64,000 nucleotides of DNA from Siphonodentalium dalli (GCA_032622095.1 CP136062.1:150220875-150284874); one strand, 5' to 3'. Shown: positions 17,620 to 31,429, counted from the stretch's first letter. Program-made: numbers and translations. Notes: a model not told the origin generated them from the sequence alone.

Positions 17620-18429
17620 TTATTGTAACCACTTATGTTCGCGGATTTCAGAGAGGGTTATGCGTTTATTCACATCTGGTTCCAGAAGTCTCAATACTAA
17701 ATCGACACAGTCATTCCCAACTTCGAGCGATTTTGGCAGCAGTGTTTCTCCGGGGGTTTGATTCTTCACAATTTTCTGGATATATGAGTTGCTGAATGGC
17801 ATTCTTCCAAACACCAATGAGTACATAATTATGCCCAAGCTCCATATATCTGCCATAAATGGATCGTAGTTTTCGCCCCGTATTATTTCAGGAGAAATAT
17901 ATGAAGAGCTCCCACAGAAAGTATTGCTCAATTCCTTCATGTTGGACATGCGCCTCGCAAAGCCAAAGTCGGTTATCTTTGCTTTGCCATTTAAGTCGAG
18001 CAGGATATTTTCCAATTTGAGATCTCGGTGCGCTATCTTCTGCTCATGCAGATTAACAACACCGTGAATAATTTGTTTGAATAATTGCTTTGCTTCGCCT
18101 TCGTTCATGGGGCCATTGTCAGTAATTTTGTCCAAGAGGTCACCTCCCCGAACCAGTTCCATGAAGATGTAAATATTTTCCTTCAGTTCGATAACATTAT
18201 GCAGCTTGACAACGCTATCTGAACTAATGCTCGAGAGAACGTTTATTTCTCTCGGTAAGAACTTTTCTAGGAACTCGGGTGAAGCATTCGTCTTATTGAT
18301 TATTTTCACCGCCATTTCGACGGCTTTCTTTCCATTATTGTATACGCATTCTCTGATCTTGCCGAACGACCCTTCGCCCAGCTTTCGACCCAGAATGTAT
18401 CCTTTTTTCGCAAGAAATGAATTTTCCAT
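17620..18429 (-). CDS. TSSK-like kinase, copy 3
   Basis: Intact frame with the reference protein. It is exactly 2,889 bases from copy 2. Confidence 0.9.
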   Translation of the reverse strand: MENSFLAKKGYILGRKLGEGSFGKIRECVYNNGKKAVEMAVKIINKTNASPEFLEKFLPREINVLSSISSDSVVKLHNVIELKENIYIFMELVRGGDLLDKITDNGPMNEGEAKQLFKQIIHGVVNLHEQKIAHRDLKLENILLDLNGKAKITDFGFARRMSNMKELSNTFCGSSSYISPEIIRGENYDPFMADIWSLGIIMYSLVFGRMPFSNSYIQKIVKNQTPGETLLPKSLEVGNDCVDLVLRLLEPDVNKRITLSEIREHKWLQ

Positions 18430-18518
18430 TTTTATTATAGAAAGTTTGAACTTTGTCCATTTCCTTTATTTATAGATTTTTTTCCAAACGACCCGAGCAT
18501 CGGAGCGTGACCCTTGTC

Positions 18519-20375
18519 ATAAAGGTCACGACATTGTCAACCGGACTTGGATGTATAAAAGCCTCCTTTATCAGAGATTTCTTCATTTACAATGTCCTGA
18601 AAAACTATTTCACTTTGGAGCAATGACAAGTTGAGAAACTTGGATTGTTCACTTTTGATTACGAAACAACTTTTACTATTAAAAAAATTTGATGAATAAA
18701 TGTTTCCGTGCATTTCACGGAAACATGGAATTTCCCCACCCCCGCAATCGGTGAACGTCACATACATGTTATAAAGGTCACGACATTGCCAACCGGACTT
18801 GGATGTATAAAAGCCTCCTTTATCAAAGATTTCTTCATTTACAATGTCCTGAAAAACTATTCCACTTTGGAGCAATGACAAGTTGAGAAACTTGGATTGT
18901 TCACTTTTGATTACGAAACAACTTTTACTATAAAAAAAATCTGATGAATAAATGTTTCCGTGCATTTCACGGACACTTGGAATTTACCCACCCCCGCAAT
19001 CGATGAACGTCACAGACAAGTTATAACGGTCACGACATTGCCAACCGGACTTGGATGTATAAAAGCCTCCTTTATCAAAGATTTCTTCATTTACAATGTC
19101 CTGAAAAACTATTCCACTTTGGAGCAATGACAAGTTGAGAAACTTGGATTGTTCACTTTTGATTACGAAACAACTTTTACTATAAAAACAATCTGATGAA
19201 AGCAAGTTTCCGTGCATTTCACGGAAACTTGGAATTTCCCCACCCCCGCAATCGGTTAACGTCACAGACATGTTATAAAGGTCACGACATTGCCAACCGG
19301 ACATGGATGTATAAAAGCCTCCTTTATCAAAGATTTCTTCATTTACAATGTCCTGAAAAACTATTCCACTTTGGAGCAATGACAAGTTGAGAAACTTGGA
19401 TTGTTCACTTTTGATTACGAAACAACTTTTACTATAAAAAAAATCTGATGAATAAATGTTTCCGTGCATTTCACGGAAACATGGAATTTCCCCACCCCCG
19501 CAATCGGTGAACGTCACAGACATGTTATAAAGGTCACGACATTGCCAACCGGACTTGGATGTATAAAAGCCTCCTTTATCAAAGATTTCTTCATTTACAA
19601 TGTCCTGAAAAACTATTCCACTTTGGAGCAATGACAAGTTGAGAAACTTGGATTGTTCACTTTTGATTACGAAACAACTTTTACTATAAAAACAATCTGA
19701 TGAAAGCAAGTTTCCGTGCATTTCACGGAAACTTGGAATTTCCCCACCCACGCAATCGGTTAACGTCACAGACATGTTATAAAGGTCACGACATTGCCAA
19801 CCGGACATGGATGTATAAAAGCCTCCTTTATCAAAGATTTCTTCATTTACAATGTCCTGAAAAACTATTCCACTTTGGAGCAATGACAAGTTGAGAAACT
19901 TGGATTGTTCACTTTTGATTACGAAACAACTTTTACTATAAAAAAAATCTGATGAATAAATGTTTCCGTGCATTTCACGGAAACATGGAATTTCCCCACC
20001 CCCGCAATCGGTGAACGTCACAGACATGTTATAAAGGTCACGACATTGCCAACCGGACTTGGATGTATAAAAGCCTCCTTTATCAAAGATTTCTTCATTT
20101 ACAATGTCCTGAAAAACTATTCCACTTTGGAGCAATGACAAGTTGAGAAACTTGGATTGTTCACTTTTGATTACGAAACAACTTTTACTATAAAAACAAT
20201 CTGATGAAAGCAAGTTTCCGTGCATTTCACGGAAACTTGGAATTTCCCCGCCCCCGCAAATTTCTTCATTTGAAAAACTATTTCACTTTGGAGCAATGAC
20301 AAGTTGAGAAACTTGGATTGTTCACTTTTGATTACGAAATAACTTTTACTATACAAAAATCTGATTCCGTGCAGG
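18519..20375 (-). repeat. Monomer block 3 (seven plus truncated eighth)
   Basis: Standard order of monomers, with no private change noticed. Open frames are 413 codons (20225-18984) and 142 codons (18965-18537). Confidence 0.9.
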
Positions 20376-20508
20376 ACAAAACCATGAACTGCAAAAAAGG
20401 AAAAATTAACGGGGATTCCCCTTCCATACAAACGACAGAACCAGTCCTTGTGAGTCTTGGAAATGTTTGTATATAAAATTTGGTTGAGAATTTTTTTAAA
20501 GAAAAAAA

Positions 20509-21318
20509 TTATTGTAACCACTTATGTTCGCGGATTTCAGAGAGGGTTATGCGTTTATTCACATCTGGTTCCAGAAGTCTCAATACTAAATCGACACAGT
20601 CATTCCCAACTTCGAGCGATTTTGGCAGCAGTGTTTCTCCGGGGGTTTGATTCTTCACAATTTTCTGGATATATGAGTTGCTGAATGGCATTCTTCCAAA
20701 CACCAATGAGTACATAATTATGCCCAAGCTCCATATATCTGCCATAAATGGATCGTAGTTTTCGCCCCGTATTATTTCAGGAGAAATATATGAAGAGCTC
20801 CCACAGAAAGTATTGCTCAATTCCTTCATGTTGGACATGCGCCTCGCAAAGCCAAAGTCGGTTATCTTTGCTTTGCCATTTAAGTCGAGCAGGATATTTT
20901 CCAATTTGAGATCTCGGTGCGCTATCTTCTGCTCATGCAGATTAACAACACCGTGAATAATTTGTTTGAATAATTGCTTTGCTTCGCCTTCGTTCATGGG
21001 GCCATTGTCAGTAATTTTGTCCAAGAGGTCACCTCCCCGAACCAGTTCCATGAAGATGTAAATATTTTCCTTCAGTTCGATAACATTATGCAGCTTGACA
21101 ACGCTATCTGAACTAATGCTCGAGAGAACGTTTATTTCTCTCGGTAAGAACTTTTCTAGGAACTCGGGTGAAGCATTCGTCTTATTGATTATTTTCACCG
21201 CCATTTCGACGGCTTTCTTTCCATTATTGTATACGCATTCTCTGATCTTGCCGAACGACCCTTCGCCCAGCTTTCGACCCAGAATGTATCCTTTTTTCGC
21301 AAGAAATGAATTTTCCAT
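20509..21318 (-). CDS. TSSK-like kinase, copy 4
   Basis: Intact frame with the reference protein. It is the last of four apparently identical consecutive copies before the error-rich unit. Confidence 0.9.
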   Translation of the reverse strand: MENSFLAKKGYILGRKLGEGSFGKIRECVYNNGKKAVEMAVKIINKTNASPEFLEKFLPREINVLSSISSDSVVKLHNVIELKENIYIFMELVRGGDLLDKITDNGPMNEGEAKQLFKQIIHGVVNLHEQKIAHRDLKLENILLDLNGKAKITDFGFARRMSNMKELSNTFCGSSSYISPEIIRGENYDPFMADIWSLGIIMYSLVFGRMPFSNSYIQKIVKNQTPGETLLPKSLEVGNDCVDLVLRLLEPDVNKRITLSEIREHKWLQ

Positions 21319-21407
21319 TTTTATTATAGAAAGTTTGAACTTTGTCCATTTCCTTTATTTATAGATTTTTTTCCAAACGACCCGAGCATCGGAGCGTGAC
21401 CCTTGTC

Positions 21408-23264
21408 ATAAAGGTCACGACATTGTCAACCGGACTTGGATGTATAAAAGCCTCCTTTATCAGAGATTTCTTCATTTACAATGTCCTGAAAAACTATTTC
21501 ACTTTGGAGCAATGACAAGTTGAGAAACTTGGATTGTTCACTTTTGATTACGAAACAACTTTTACTATTAAAAAAATTTGATGAATAAATGTTTCCGTGC
21601 ATTTCACGGAAACATGGAATTTCCCCACCCCCGCAATCGGTGAACGTCACATACATGTTATAAAGGTCACGACATTGCCAACCGGACTTGGATGTATAAA
21701 AGCCTCCTTTATCAAAGATTTCTTCATTTACAATGTCCTGAAAAACTATTCCACTTTGGAGCAATGACAAGTTGAGAAACTTGGATTGTTCACTTTTGAT
21801 TACGAAACAACTTTTACTATAAAAAAAATCTGATGAATAAATGTTTCCGTGCATTTCACGGACACTTGGAATTTACCCACCCCCGCAATCGATGAACGTC
21901 ACAGACAAGTTATAACGGTCACGACATTGCCAACCGGACTTGGATGTATAAAAGCCTCCTTTATCAAAGATTTCTTCATTTACAATGTCCTGAAAAACTA
22001 TTCCACTTTGGAGCAATGACAAGTTGAGAAACTTGGATTGTTCACTTTTGATTACGAAACAACTTTTACTATAAAAACAATCTGATGAAAGCAAGTTTCC
22101 GTGCATTTCACGGAAACTTGGAATTTCCCCACCCCCGCAATCGGTTAACGTCACAGACATGTTATAAAGGTCACGACATTGCCAACCGGACATGGATGTA
22201 TAAAAGCCTCCTTTATCAAAGATTTCTTCATTTACAATGTCCTGAAAAACTATTCCACTTTGGAGCAATGACAAGTTGAGAAACTTGGATTGTTCACTTT
22301 TGATTACGAAACAACTTTTACTATAAAAAAAATCTGATGAATAAATGTTTCCGTGCATTTCACGGAAACATGGAATTTCCCCACCCCCGCAATCGGTGAA
22401 CGTCACAGACATGTTATAAAGGTCACGACATTGCCAACCGGACTTGGATGTATAAAAGCCTCCTTTATCAAAGATTTCTTCATTTACAATGTCCTGAAAA
22501 ACTATTCCACTTTGGAGCAATGACAAGTTGAGAAACTTGGATTGTTCACTTTTGATTACGAAACAACTTTTACTATAAAAACAATCTGATGAAAGCAAGT
22601 TTCCGTGCATTTCACGGAAACTTGGAATTTCCCCACCCACGCAATCGGTTAACGTCACAGACATGTTATAAAGGTCACGACATTGCCAACCGGACATGGA
22701 TGTATAAAAGCCTCCTTTATCAAAGATTTCTTCATTTACAATGTCCTGAAAAACTATTCCACTTTGGAGCAATGACAAGTTGAGAAACTTGGATTGTTCA
22801 CTTTTGATTACGAAACAACTTTTACTATAAAAAAAATCTGATGAATAAATGTTTCCGTGCATTTCACGGAAACATGGAATTTCCCCACCCCCGCAATCGG
22901 TGAACGTCACAGACATGTTATAAAGGTCACGACATTGCCAACCGGACTTGGATGTATAAAAGCCTCCTTTATCAAAGATTTCTTCATTTACAATGTCCTG
23001 AAAAACTATTCCACTTTGGAGCAATGACAAGTTGAGAAACTTGGATTGTTCACTTTTGATTACGAAACAACTTTTACTATAAAAACAATCTGATGAAAGC
23101 AAGTTTCCGTGCATTTCACGGAAACTTGGAATTTCCCCGCCCCCGCAAATTTCTTCATTTGAAAAACTATTTCACTTTGGAGCAATGACAAGTTGAGAAA
23201 CTTGGATTGTTCACTTTTGATTACGAAATAACTTTTACTATACAAAAATCTGATTCCGTGCAGG
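21408..23264 (-). repeat. Monomer block 4 (seven plus truncated eighth)
   Basis: Standard block. Frames are 413 codons (23114-21873) and 142 codons (21854-21426). Confidence 0.9.
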
Positions 23265-23397
23265 ACAAAACCATGAACTGCAAAAAAGGAAAAATTAACG
23301 GGGATTCCCCTTCCATACAAACGACAGAACCAGTCCTTGTGAGTCTTGGAAATGTTTGTATATAAAATTTGGTTGAGAATTTTTTTAAAGAAAAAAA

Positions 23398-24200
23398 TTA
23401 TTGTAACCACTTATGTTCGCGGATTTCAGAGAGGGTTATGCGTTTATTCACATCTGGTTCCAGAAGTCTCAATACTAAATCGACACAGTCATTCCCAACT
23501 TCGAGCGATTTTGGCAGCAGTGTTTCTCCGGGGGTTTGATTCTTCACAATTTTCTGGATATATGAGTTGCTGAATGGCATTCTTCCAAACACCAATGATG
23601 CCCAAGCTCCATATATCTGCCATAAATGGATCGTAGTTTTCGCCCCGTATTATTTCAGGAGAAATATATGAAGAGCTCCCACAGAAAGTATTGCTCAATT
23701 CCTTCATGTTGGACATGCGCCTCGCAAAGCCAAAGTCGGTTTATCTTTGCTTTGCCATTTAAGTCGAGCAGGATATTTCCAATTTGAGATCTCGGTGCGC
23801 TATCTTCTGCTCATGCAGATTAACAACACCGTGGAATAATTTGTTTGAATAATTGCTTTGCTTCGCCTTCGTTCAATGGGGCCATTGTCAGTAATTTTGT
23901 CCAAGAGGTCACCTCCCCGAACCAGTTCCATGAAGATGTAAATATTTTCCTTCAGTCGATAACATTATGCAGCTGACAACGCTATCTGAACTAATGCTCG
24001 AGAGAACGTTTTATTTCTCTCGGTAAGAACTTTTCTAGGAACTCGGGGTGAAGCATTCGTCTTATTGATTATTTTCACCGCCCATTTCGACGGCTTTCTT
24101 TCCATTATTGTATACGCATTCTCTGATCTTGCCGAACGACCCTTCGCCCAGGCTTTCGACCCAGAATGTATCCTTTTTTCGCAAGAAATGAATTTTCCAT
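23398..24200 (-). pseudogene. TSSK-like kinase, copy 5, broken by many indels (probable consensus errors)
   Basis: It runs from the equivalent ATG (24198-24200) to the equivalent stop. Compared with copy 1 there is an 11-base deletion near 23598 (the GTACATAATTA region) and about ten single-base gains or losses, mostly in or next to homopolymers (GTTTATC, GGGGTGAAG, GCCCATTT, CCCAGGCTT), with no clear substitution. Only short frames remain (23716-23489, 23595-23398). Indels without substitutions point to uncorrected long-read consensus rather than natural decay, so the underlying gene may be intact. Confidence 0.75.
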
Positions 24201-24289
24201 TTTTATTATAGAAAGTTTGAACTTTGTCCATTTCCTTTATTTATAGATTTTTTTTCCAAACGACCCGAGCATCGGAGCGTGACCCTTGT

Positions 24290-26155
24290 CCATAAAGGTC
24301 ACGACATTGTCAACCGGACTTGGATGTATAAAGAGCCTCCTTTATCAGAGATTTCTTCATTTACAATGTCCTGAAAAACTATTTCACTTTGGAGCAATGA
24401 CAAGTTGAGAAACTTGGATTGTTCACTTTTGATTACGAAACAACTTTTACTATTAAAAAAAATTTGATGAATAAAATGTTTCCGTGCATTTCACGGAAAC
24501 ATGGAATTTTCCCCACCCCCGCAATCGGTGAACGTCACATACATGTTATAAAGGTCACGACATTGCCAACCGGACTTGGATGTATAAAAGCCTCCTTTAT
24601 CAAAGATTTCTTCATTTACAATGTCCTGAAAAACTATTCCACTTTGGAGCAATGACAAGTTGAGAAACTTGGATTGTTCACTTTTGATTACGAAACAACT
24701 TTTACTATAAAAAAAATCTGATGAATAAATGTTTCCGTGCATTTCACGGACACTTGGAATTTACCCACCCCCGCAATCGATGAACGTCCACAGACAAGTT
24801 ATAACGGTCACGACATTGCCAACCGGACTTGGATGTATAAAAGCCTCCTTTATCAAAGATTTCTTCATTTACAATGTCCTGAAAAACTATTCCACTTTGG
24901 AGCAATGACAAGTTGAGAAACTTGGATTGTTCACTTTTGATTACGAAACAACTTTTACTATAAAAACAATCTGATGAAAGCAAGTTTCCGTGCATTTCAC
25001 GGAAACTTGGAATTTCCCCACCCCCGCAATCGGTTAACGTCACAGACATGTTATAAAGGTCACGACATTGCCAACCGGACATGGATGTATAAAAGCCTCC
25101 TTTATCAAAGATTTCTTCATTTACAATGTCCTGAAAAACTATTCCACTTTGGAGCAATGACAAGTTGAGAAACTTGGATTGTTCACTTTTGATTACGAAA
25201 CAACTTTTACTATAAAAAAAATCTGATGAATTAAATGTTTCCGTGCATTTCACGGAAACATGGAATTTCCCCACCCCCGCAATCGGTGAACGTCACAGAC
25301 ATGTTATAAAAGGTCACGACATTGCCACCGGACTTGGATGTATAAAAGCCTCCTTTATCAAAGATTTCTTCATTTACAATGTCCTGAAAAACTATTCCAC
25401 TTTGGAGCAATGACAAGTTGAGAAACTTGGATTGTTCACTTTTGATTACGAAACAACTTTTACTATAAAAACAATCTGATGAAAGCAAGTTTCCGTGCAT
25501 TTCACGGAAACTTGGAATTTTCCCCACCCACGCAATCGGTTAACGTCACAGACATGTTATAAAGGTCACGACATTGCCAACCGGACATGGATGTATAAAA
25601 GCCTCCTTTATCAAAGATTTCTTCATTTACAATGTCCTGAAAAACTATTCCACTTTGGAGCAATGACAAGTTGAGAAACTTGGATTGTTCACTTTTGATT
25701 ACGAAACAACTTTTACTATAAAAAAAATCTGATGAATAAATGTTTCCGTGCATTTCACGGAAACATGGAATTTCCCCACCCCCGCAATCGGTGAACGTCA
25801 CAGACATGTTATAAAGGTCACGACATTGCCAACCGGACTTGGATGTATAAAAGCCTCCTTTATCAAAGATTTCTTCATTTACAATGTCCTGAAAAACTAT
25901 TCCACTTTGGAGCAATGACAAGTTGAGAAACTTGGATTGTTCACTTTTGATTACGAAACAACTTTTACTATAAAAACAATCTGATGAAAGCAAGTTTCCG
26001 TGCATTTCACGGAAACTTGGAATTTCCCCGCCCCCGCAAATTTCTTCATTTGAAAAACTATTTCACTTTGGAGCAATGACAAGTTGAGAAACTTGGATTG
26101 TTCACTTTTGATTACGAAATAACTTTTACTATACAAAAATCTGATTCCGTGCAGG
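24290..26155 (-). repeat. Monomer block 5, with single-base indels in its left three quarters
   Basis: Seven monomers are recognisable, but the open frame is chopped into pieces by extra or missing bases (for example near 24466, 24508, 24788, 25231, 25310, 25327 and 25518). Beyond about 25530 the sequence returns to the standard form. Confidence 0.8.
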
Positions 26156-26288
26156 ACAAAACCATGAACTGCAAAAAAGGAAAAATTAACGGGGATTCCC
26201 CTTCCATACAAACGACAGAACCAGTCCTTGTGAGTCTTGGAAATGTTTGTATATAAAATTTGGTTGAGAATTTTTTTAAAGAAAAAAA

Positions 26289-27098
26289 TTATTGTAACCA
26301 CTTATGTTCGCGGATTTCAGAGAGGGTTATGCGTTTATTCACATCTGGTTCCAGAAGTCTCAATACTAAATCGACACAGTCATTCCCAACTTCGAGCGAT
26401 TTTGGCAGCAGTGTTTCTCCGGGGGTTTGATTCTTCACAATTTTCTGGATATATGAGTTGCTGAATGGCATTCTTCCAAACACCAATGAGTACATAATTA
26501 TGCCCAAGCTCCATATATCTGCCATAAATGGATCGTAGTTTTCGCCCCGTATTATTTCAGGAGAAATATATGAAGAGCTCCCACAGAAAGTATTGCTCAA
26601 TTCCTTCATGTTGGACATGCGCCTCGCAAAGCCAAAGTCGGTTATCTTTGCTTTGCCATTTAAGTCGAGCAGGATATTTTCCAATTTGAGATCTCGGTGC
26701 GCTATCTTCTGCTCATGCAGATTAACAACACCGTGAATAATTTGTTTGAATAATTGCTTTGCTTCGCCTTCGTTCATGGGGCCATTGTCAGTAATTTTGT
26801 CCAAGAGGTCACCTCCCCGAACCAGTTCCATGAAGATGTAAATATTTTCCTTCAGTTCGATAACATTATGCAGCTTGACAACGCTATCTGAACTAATGCT
26901 CGAGAGAACGTTTATTTCTCTCGGTAAGAACTTTTCTAGGAACTCGGGTGAAGCATTCGTCTTATTGATTATTTTCACCGCCATTTCGACGGCTTTCTTT
27001 CCATTATTGTATACGCATTCTCTGATCTTGCCGAACGACCCTTCGCCCAGCTTTCGACCCAGAATGTATCCTTTTTTCGCAAGAAATGAATTTTCCAT
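26289..27098 (-). CDS. TSSK-like kinase, copy 6
   Basis: Intact frame with the reference protein. It is the first clean copy after the indel-rich patch. Confidence 0.9.
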   Translation of the reverse strand: MENSFLAKKGYILGRKLGEGSFGKIRECVYNNGKKAVEMAVKIINKTNASPEFLEKFLPREINVLSSISSDSVVKLHNVIELKENIYIFMELVRGGDLLDKITDNGPMNEGEAKQLFKQIIHGVVNLHEQKIAHRDLKLENILLDLNGKAKITDFGFARRMSNMKELSNTFCGSSSYISPEIIRGENYDPFMADIWSLGIIMYSLVFGRMPFSNSYIQKIVKNQTPGETLLPKSLEVGNDCVDLVLRLLEPDVNKRITLSEIREHKWLQ

Positions 27099-27187
27099 TT
27101 TTATTATAGAAAGTTTGAACTTTGTCCATTTCCTTTATTTATAGATTTTTTTCCAAACGACCCGAGCATCGGAGCGTGACCCTTGTC

Positions 27188-28540
27188 ATAAAGGTCACGA
27201 CATTGTCAACCGGACTTGGATGTATAAAAGCCTCCTTTATCAGAGATTTCTTCATTTACAATGTCCTGAAAAACTATTTCACTTTGGAGCAATGACAAGT
27301 TGAGAAACTTGGATTGTTCACTTTTGATTACGAAACAACTTTTACTATTAAAAAAATTTGATGAATAAATGTTTCCGTGCATTTCACGGAAACATGGAAT
27401 TTCCCCACCCCCGCAATCGGTGAACGTCACATACATGTTATAAAGGTCACGACATTGCCAACCGGACTTGGATGTATAAAAGCCTCCTTTATCAAAGATT
27501 TCTTCATTTACAATGTCCTGAAAAACTATTCCACTTTGGAGCAATGACAAGTTGAGAAACTTGGATTGTTCACTTTTGATTACGAAACAACTTTTACTAT
27601 AAAAAAAATCTGATGAATAAATGTTTCCGTGCATTTCACGGACACTTGGAATTTACCCACCCCCGCAATCGATGAACGTCACAGACAAGTTATAACGGTC
27701 ACGACATTGCCAACCGGACTTGGATGTATAAAAGCCTCCTTTATCAAAGATTTCTTCATTTACAATGTCCTGAAAAACTATTCCACTTTGGAGCAATGAC
27801 AAGTTGAGAAACTTGGATTGTTCACTTTTGATTACGAAACAACTTTTACTATAAAAACAATCTGATGAAAGCAAGTTTCCGTGCATTTCACGGAAACTTG
27901 GAATTTCCCCACCCCCGCAATCGGTTAACGTCACAGACATGTTATAAAGGTCACGACATTGCCAACCGGACATGGATGTATAAAAGCCTCCTTTATCAAA
28001 GATTTCTTCATTTACAATGTCCTGAAAAACTATTCCACTTTGGAGCAATGACAAGTTGAGAAACTTGGATTGTTCACTTTTGATTACGAAACAACTTTTA
28101 CTATAAAAAAAATCTGATGAATAAATGTTTCCGTGCATTTCACGGAAACATGGAATTTCCCCACCCCCGCAATCGGTGAACGTCACAGACATGTTATAAA
28201 GGTCACGACATTGCCAACCGGACTTGGATGTATAAAAGCCTCCTTTATCAAAGATTTCTTCATTTACAATGTCCTGAAAAACTATTCCACTTTGGAGCAA
28301 TGACAAGTTGAGAAACTTGGATTGTTCACTTTTGATTACGAAACAACTTTTACTATAAAAACAATCTGATGAAAGCAAGTTTCCGTGCATTTCACGGAAA
28401 CTTGGAATTTCCCCGCCCCCGCAAATTTCTTCATTTGAAAAACTATTTCACTTTGGAGCAATGACAAGTTGAGAAACTTGGATTGTTCACTTTTGATTAC
28501 GAAATAACTTTTACTATACAAAAATCTGATTCCGTGCAGG
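27188..28540 (-). repeat. Monomer block 6, shortened to five monomers
   Basis: Exactly 504 bases (one A/B pair) are missing, so the first open frame has 245 codons (28390-27653) instead of 413. The join is seamless, as expected for unequal exchange between like monomers. Confidence 0.88.
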
Positions 28541-28673
28541 ACAAAACCATGAACTGCAAAAAAGGAAAAATTAACGGGGATTCCCCTTCCATACAAACGA
28601 CAGAACCAGTCCTTGTGAGTCTTGGAAATGTTTGTATATAAAATTTGGTTGAGAATTTTTTTAAAGAAAAAAA

Positions 28674-29483
28674 TTATTGTAACCACTTATGTTCGCGGAT
28701 TTCAGAGAGGGTTATGCGTTTATTCACATCTGGTTCCAGAAGTCTCAATACTAAATCGACACAGTCATTCCCAACTTCGAGCGATTTTGGCAGCAGTGTT
28801 TCTCCGGGGGTTTGATTCTTCACAATTTTCTGGATATATGAGTTGCTGAATGGCATTCTTCCAAACACCAATGAGTACATAATTATGCCCAAGCTCCATA
28901 TATCTGCCATAAATGGATCGTAGTTTTCGCCCCGTATTATTTCAGGAGAAATATATGAAGAGCTCCCACAGAAAGTATTGCTCAATTCCTTCATGTTGGA
29001 CATGCGCCTCGCAAAGCCAAAGTCGGTTATCTTTGCTTTGCCATTTAAGTCGAGCAGGATATTTTCCAATTTGAGATCTCGGTGCGCTATCTTCTGCTCA
29101 TGCAGATTAACAACACCGTGAATAATTTGTTTGAATAATTGCTTTGCTTCGCCTTCGTTCATGGGGCCATTGTCAGTAATTTTGTCCAAGAGGTCACCTC
29201 CCCGAACCAGTTCCATGAAGATGTAAATATTTTCCTTCAGTTCGATAACATTATGCAGCTTGACAACGCTATCTGAACTAATGCTCGAGAGAACGTTTAT
29301 TTCTCTCGGTAAGAACTTTTCTAGGAACTCGGGTGAAGCATTCGTCTTATTGATTATTTTCACCGCCATTTCGACGGCTTTCTTTCCATTATTGTATACG
29401 CATTCTCTGATCTTGCCGAACGACCCTTCGCCCAGCTTTCGACCCAGAATGTATCCTTTTTTCGCAAGAAATGAATTTTCCAT
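28674..29483 (-). CDS. TSSK-like kinase, copy 7
   Basis: Intact frame with the reference protein. Its ATG lies 2,385 bases from that of copy 6 because of the shortened block. Confidence 0.9.
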   Translation of the reverse strand: MENSFLAKKGYILGRKLGEGSFGKIRECVYNNGKKAVEMAVKIINKTNASPEFLEKFLPREINVLSSISSDSVVKLHNVIELKENIYIFMELVRGGDLLDKITDNGPMNEGEAKQLFKQIIHGVVNLHEQKIAHRDLKLENILLDLNGKAKITDFGFARRMSNMKELSNTFCGSSSYISPEIIRGENYDPFMADIWSLGIIMYSLVFGRMPFSNSYIQKIVKNQTPGETLLPKSLEVGNDCVDLVLRLLEPDVNKRITLSEIREHKWLQ

Positions 29484-29572
29484 TTTTATTATAGAAAGTT
29501 TGAACTTTGTCCATTTCCTTTATTTATAGATTTTTTTCCAAACGACCCGAGCATCGGAGCGTGACCCTTGTC

Positions 29573-31429
29573 ATAAAGGTCACGACATTGTCAACCGGAC
29601 TTGGATGTATAAAAGCCTCCTTTATCAGAGATTTCTTCATTTACAATGTCCTGAAAAACTATTTCACTTTGGAGCAATGACAAGTTGAGAAACTTGGATT
29701 GTTCACTTTTGATTACGAAACAACTTTTACTATTAAAAAAATTTGATGAATAAATGTTTCCGTGCATTTCACGGAAACATGGAATTTCCCCACCCCCGCA
29801 ATCGGTGAACGTCACATACATGTTATAAAGGTCACGACATTGCCAACCGGACTTGGATGTATAAAAGCCTCCTTTATCAAAGATTTCTTCATTTACAATG
29901 TCCTGAAAAACTATTCCACTTTGGAGCAATGACAAGTTGAGAAACTTGGATTGTTCACTTTTGATTACGAAACAACTTTTACTATAAAAAAAATCTGATG
30001 AATAAATGTTTCCGTGCATTTCACGGACACTTGGAATTTACCCACCCCCGCAATCGATGAACGTCACAGACAAGTTATAACGGTCACGACATTGCCAACC
30101 GGACTTGGATGTATAAAAGCCTCCTTTATCAAAGATTTCTTCATTTACAATGTCCTGAAAAACTATTCCACTTTGGAGCAATGACAAGTTGAGAAACTTG
30201 GATTGTTCACTTTTGATTACGAAACAACTTTTACTATAAAAACAATCTGATGAAAGCAAGTTTCCGTGCATTTCACGGAAACTTGGAATTTCCCCACCCC
30301 CGCAATCGGTTAACGTCACAGACATGTTATAAAGGTCACGACATTGCCAACCGGACATGGATGTATAAAAGCCTCCTTTATCAAAGATTTCTTCATTTAC
30401 AATGTCCTGAAAAACTATTCCACTTTGGAGCAATGACAAGTTGAGAAACTTGGATTGTTCACTTTTGATTACGAAACAACTTTTACTATAAAAAAAATCT
30501 GATGAATAAATGTTTCCGTGCATTTCACGGAAACATGGAATTTCCCCACCCCCGCAATCGGTGAACGTCACAGACATGTTATAAAGGTCACGACATTGCC
30601 AACCGGACTTGGATGTATAAAAGCCTCCTTTATCAAAGATTTCTTCATTTACAATGTCCTGAAAAACTATTCCACTTTGGAGCAATGACAAGTTGAGAAA
30701 CTTGGATTGTTCACTTTTGATTACGAAACAACTTTTACTATAAAAACAATCTGATGAAAGCAAGTTTCCGTGCATTTCACGGAAACTTGGAATTTCCCCA
30801 CCCACGCAATCGGTTAACGTCACAGACATGTTATAAAGGTCACGACATTGCCAACCGGACATGGATGTATAAAAGCCTCCTTTATCAAAGATTTCTTCAT
30901 TTACAATGTCCTGAAAAACTATTCCACTTTGGAGCAATGACAAGTTGAGAAACTTGGATTGTTCACTTTTGATTACGAAACAACTTTTACTATAAAAAAA
31001 ATCTGATGAATAAATGTTTCCGTGCATTTCACGGAAACATGGAATTTCCCCACCCCCGCAATCGGTGAACGTCACAGACATGTTATAAAGGTCACGACAT
31101 TGCCAACCGGACTTGGATGTATAAAAGCCTCCTTTATCAAAGATTTCTTCATTTACAATGTCCTGAAAAACTATTCCACTTTGGAGCAATGACAAGTTGA
31201 GAAACTTGGATTGTTCACTTTTGATTACGAAACAACTTTTACTATAAAAACAATCTGATGAAAGCAAGTTTCCGTGCATTTCACGGAAACTTGGAATTTC
31301 CCCGCCCCCGCAAATTTCTTCATTTGAAAAACTATTTCACTTTGGAGCAATGACAAGTTGAGAAACTTGGATTGTTCACTTTTGATTACGAAATAACTTT
31401 TACTATACAAAAATCTGATTCCGTGCAGG
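29573..31429 (-). repeat. Monomer block 7 (seven plus truncated eighth)
   Basis: Standard block. Frames are 413 codons (31279-30038) and 142 codons (30019-29591). Confidence 0.9.
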
